Notes under the pieces: model-generated | What the model was told of the DNA's origin: nothing | What the model saw: only the letters and a program-made list of their open reading frames with translations | Database searches by the model: none | Shown: positions 4,959 to 6,836 of the stretch, in pieces | How positions within the stretch are numbered: the first letter of the stretch is position 1 | Layout of the letters: the number at the start of each line of letters is the position of its first letter | Program-made: the position numbers and the translations under genes | Assembly (NCBI GenBank): GCA_035456205.1 | Contig: DATIDQ010000049.1 | Span: 1 to 6,836 of the forward strand | Length of the DNA: 6,836 nt | Source: UBA7239 sp035456205 | GTDB taxonomy: Bacteria > Pseudomonadota > Gammaproteobacteria > Pseudomonadales > UBA7239 | Direction: 5' to 3'

Positions 4959-6134
4959 TCAGTCGTCGTCAAACAGGTTGCTGGGTAAGGGGCGTGTACG
5001 TGGGCCGCCGATATGGCTGCTATAGGTGCTTGAACCAGAAGAGCCCGGTTTTTTTGCATTATTTTTCAGGTCGGAGCTTTTGGGTGCAGGTTTTTTTGCG
5101 GCACTACTTTTCGAGTAAGGTAAATCCGGCAACTCGATGTCATCAATATCGTTGGTAGCTAACAGTTTGTAGGCTTCAGCCAGAAACTCGTCTTCGTCGC
5201 TGGGGGGGGCTGCCTGCTTTTCCTTGTGGCTGGGGACGTGGATGGTGCCCGGCCGGTGTTGTACAGCAGGTACTGCATCGGTAATCGCCGGGTTAAAGCG
5301 AGGTGTGCCACCAGTGATCACCGGTTGCCCCGCTACCAGGGCTTTCAATTCGTCCGATAGTAGGTCCATTGAGGCAAAGCGCTCTTTTGGCGTTTTACCC
5401 AACATCTTGTTTAGCATGGGTTGAAAACGCGCCTGGTTACCTTGCAATTTGGGAATGTCCAGCTGCATATGATTCATGGCGGTGTTCACAAACGTTTCCG
5501 CTTTGAACGGGTTTTTTCCGGTCAGCATTTCAAGAAACAGTACGCCGACGCTATAAATGTCTGTGCGGGTATCCAGCGTCAGTCCCTGCATCTGTTCCGG
5601 ACTGCCGTAAGCTGCGCTGCCGACAATCATGCCAGCCTGCGTCAAGCCGACATCGTTATTGATGGTTTTGGCGATGCCGAAGTCTGTCAGCACTAGCGTG
5701 CCGTCATGACGAAACAGGATGTTGGCCGGTTTGATATCGCGGTGGATGATGCCTTTACTGTGCACAAAGCACAGTGCGGCTACCAGTTCTTGCAGGATAC
5801 GCAGGGCAGTGGCTTCATTGATACCAGTGGTCAGGCGTTCTTCCAGATCGCCGCCCTGTAAATACTCCATGCTCAGGAACAGTCTGCCACCCTCCAGTTG
5901 GCCGAAGTCATAAATCGTGACGAGGTTGGTATGGTTGAGTGTGGCCACCAGGCGAGCTTCATTCAGGAAGCGCTCGGCAAATTCGGGGTCGCCTGCATGG
6001 GAGTCCATGACCTTGATGGCGACCGGGCGACCGAGGGACAGCTGCTCCGCCAGATACACTTCGGCCATGCCACCCTTTGCGAGGAGTCGCTCGATTTTAT
6101 AGCCCTGAATGCTGAGTGTGACTGTTTCGGCCAT
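4959..6134 (-). CDS. Soluble Hanks-type Ser/Thr protein kinase
   Basis: The product has 391 residues, with a kinase domain at about 12-268 and a tail of some 120 residues. Visible elements are the nucleotide loop LAKGGMAEVY (18-27), VAIK with K41, E59 in the C-helix (NEARLVATLNH), hinge MEYL (89-92), HRDIKPAN (131-138, catalytic D133, N138), DFG (151-153), the P+1/APE-type region GSAAYGSPE (172-180) and DIYSVG (192-197). The HRD arginine is present, so activation-loop phosphorylation (for example T165) is plausible. The first glycine of the G-loop is alanine (A19). There is no transmembrane segment and no extracellular sensor such as PASTA, so it is predicted to be cytosolic. The tail is low-complexity, with an acidic helical stretch (EDEFLAEAYKLLATND, 314-329), a Ser/Lys/Pro-rich linker and a terminal FDDD; it may be a docking region. 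It lies 54 bases after the PAP2 gene and 71 before the carbamoyltransferase. Its substrates are unknown. Confidence 0.93.
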   Translation of the reverse strand: MAETVTLSIQGYKIERLLAKGGMAEVYLAEQLSLGRPVAIKVMDSHAGDPEFAERFLNEARLVATLNHTNLVTIYDFGQLEGGRLFLSMEYLQGGDLEERLTTGINEATALRILQELVAALCFVHSKGIIHRDIKPANILFRHDGTLVLTDFGIAKTINNDVGLTQAGMIVGSAAYGSPEQMQGLTLDTRTDIYSVGVLFLEMLTGKNPFKAETFVNTAMNHMQLDIPKLQGNQARFQPMLNKMLGKTPKERFASMDLLSDELKALVAGQPVITGGTPRFNPAITDAVPAVQHRPGTIHVPSHKEKQAAPPSDEDEFLAEAYKLLATNDIDDIELPDLPYSKSSAAKKPAPKSSDLKNNAKKPGSSGSSTYSSHIGGPRTRPLPSNLFDDD

Positions 6135-6188
6135 GGTTCCAGATCGACTAAAGACACCGGGGTGGTCGTATAGGTTATCAGGTAGATA

Positions 6189-6836
6189 TCAACGCAACCA
6201 GACAGGTGTGAACCGGTGCTGGCAAATTTTTTGCGCTAGTGCAGCAGCCCCATGACGCGAGCTGCTAACAAAATAGCCTATCGCAATCGATAGGCTAGCG
6301 ATAAATCCACCACCTACCACAACATCACTGAACCAGTGCGCACCAGAAAACAATCGCGGCAGGAAAAAGACAGAGGCAATGGCGCAGGCCAGAAAGCTCC
6401 AGCGATTCACGCGTTGCAATAACAGGAATCCAGTGACGATCATCAGCACACCGGAATGATCACCCGGAAAACTGTGGGATGAGCTGTCTTTGGGGTGGAA
6501 CTGTGGATACATCTGCGATAAGAGGTGCGCTGGCTGCAGGGTCAAGGTAGGACTATTGCCGCGCCAATGGAGCCACTCGATGACGTAGCTGAAAACATAC
6601 CGCACTACCAGCATCACTGCGAGGATGATTAACAGTTCGCAACACGCCCGAAGACGTTCTTCGCGTTGTGTGACGAGGTTGGGTATTAGCAGGAACGGAA
6701 GCAAAAGCAGCAGTGGAATCAGATCCATGATGCGTGAATTGAGCACCGCCCACAGCGCACTCCAGGTAGATGGTGTGGCAATAGTGCCGTTAAGATAAAA
6801 GAATACTGATTGATCGATGGCGTCCCAGGCTGCGCG
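6189..6836 (-). CDS. PAP2-superfamily membrane phosphatase, 5' end outside window
   Basis: The frame is open from the right edge to TGA at 6191-6189, giving 215 residues of a type-2 phosphatidic-acid-phosphatase-like protein (numbered from the edge). The GTG at 6746 is not the true start: the 30 codons before it read as family-like sequence (AWDAIDQSVFFYLNGTIA, then WSALWAVLNSRIMDLIP). Hydrophobic helices lie at about 38-53, 67-86, 130-140, 146-160 and 172-190. Motif C1 is degenerate (WRGNSP, 91-96). C2 is SFPGDHSG (122-129, H127). C3 is PRLFSGAHWFSD (160-171) with R161, H167 and D171. The conserved histidines and arginine suggest an active enzyme that removes phosphate from a lipid phosphate or polyprenyl/lipid A pyrophosphate on the periplasmic face. 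The substrate cannot be specified. It is the first visible gene of the minus-strand run and may be cotranscribed with the kinase. Confidence 0.88.
   Translation of the reverse strand, partial: RAAWDAIDQSVFFYLNGTIATPSTWSALWAVLNSRIMDLIPLLLLLPFLLIPNLVTQREERLRACCELLIILAVMLVVRYVFSYVIEWLHWRGNSPTLTLQPAHLLSQMYPQFHPKDSSSHSFPGDHSGVLMIVTGFLLLQRVNRWSFLACAIASVFFLPRLFSGAHWFSDVVVGGGFIASLSIAIGYFVSSSRHGAAALAQKICQHRFTPVWLR

Noticed and set aside
6189..6746. PAP2 gene as a complete 185-residue protein from the GTG at 6746.
   Set aside because: Thirty further codons are open to the window edge and encode family-like sequence, so the gene is cut by the window.
1..6836. CRISPR array, insertion sequence, prophage or tRNA-associated attachment site.
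   Set aside because: No regularly spaced repeats, transposase or integrase motifs, or tRNA-like cloverleaf were seen on either strand.

Overview
The window looks like ordinary chromosomal DNA of a gram-negative bacterium, most likely a gammaproteobacterium (perhaps a marine or freshwater Cellvibrionales/Alteromonadales-like lineage; that placement is inference). It holds an outer-membrane TorF-type porin with a Fur-like promoter, a Hanks-type Ser/Thr kinase, a PAP2 phosphatase and a NodU/CmcH carbamoyltransferase. No transposase, integrase, tRNA, rRNA or CRISPR array is visible. No gene-free stretch exceeds 300 bases; the longest (2288-2450) holds a regulated promoter and a terminator.

Layout. 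On the + strand come the 3' end of a cysteine-paired RCC1-repeat protein (to 454) and then an SDR dehydrogenase resembling the dehydrogenase part of MFE-2 enzymes (568-1476). A bidirectional terminator (about 1501-1530) separates these from everything to the right, which lies on the minus strand. Read in the direction of transcription, that strand carries a PAP2 phosphatase (running off the right edge, 6836-6189), a soluble Ser/Thr protein kinase (6134-4959), a carbamoyltransferase (4887-3025), an SxtJ-family membrane protein (3025-2603) and a 50-residue DUF5989 membrane peptide (2603-2451). A terminator at 2407-2432 follows. Last comes the TorF-family porin (2287-1562) with its own promoter and candidate Fur sites.

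How they fit. Carbamoyltransferase, SxtJ and DUF5989 are joined by two one-base TGATG stop/start overlaps, so they are almost certainly translated together. I infer a carbamoyl-transfer module tied to the inner membrane. The upstream kinase and PAP2 genes are co-directional with gaps of 54 and 71 bases, so a five-gene transcription unit is possible, although a candidate -10 box lies in front of the carbamoyltransferase. The porin gene is insulated by two nearly identical terminator hairpins and appears to be iron-responsive on its own.

The least described part is the carbamoyltransferase-SxtJ-DUF5989 module next to a kinase and a phosphatase. The gene families are known, but the substrate and the role of the two small membrane proteins cannot be read from the sequence.
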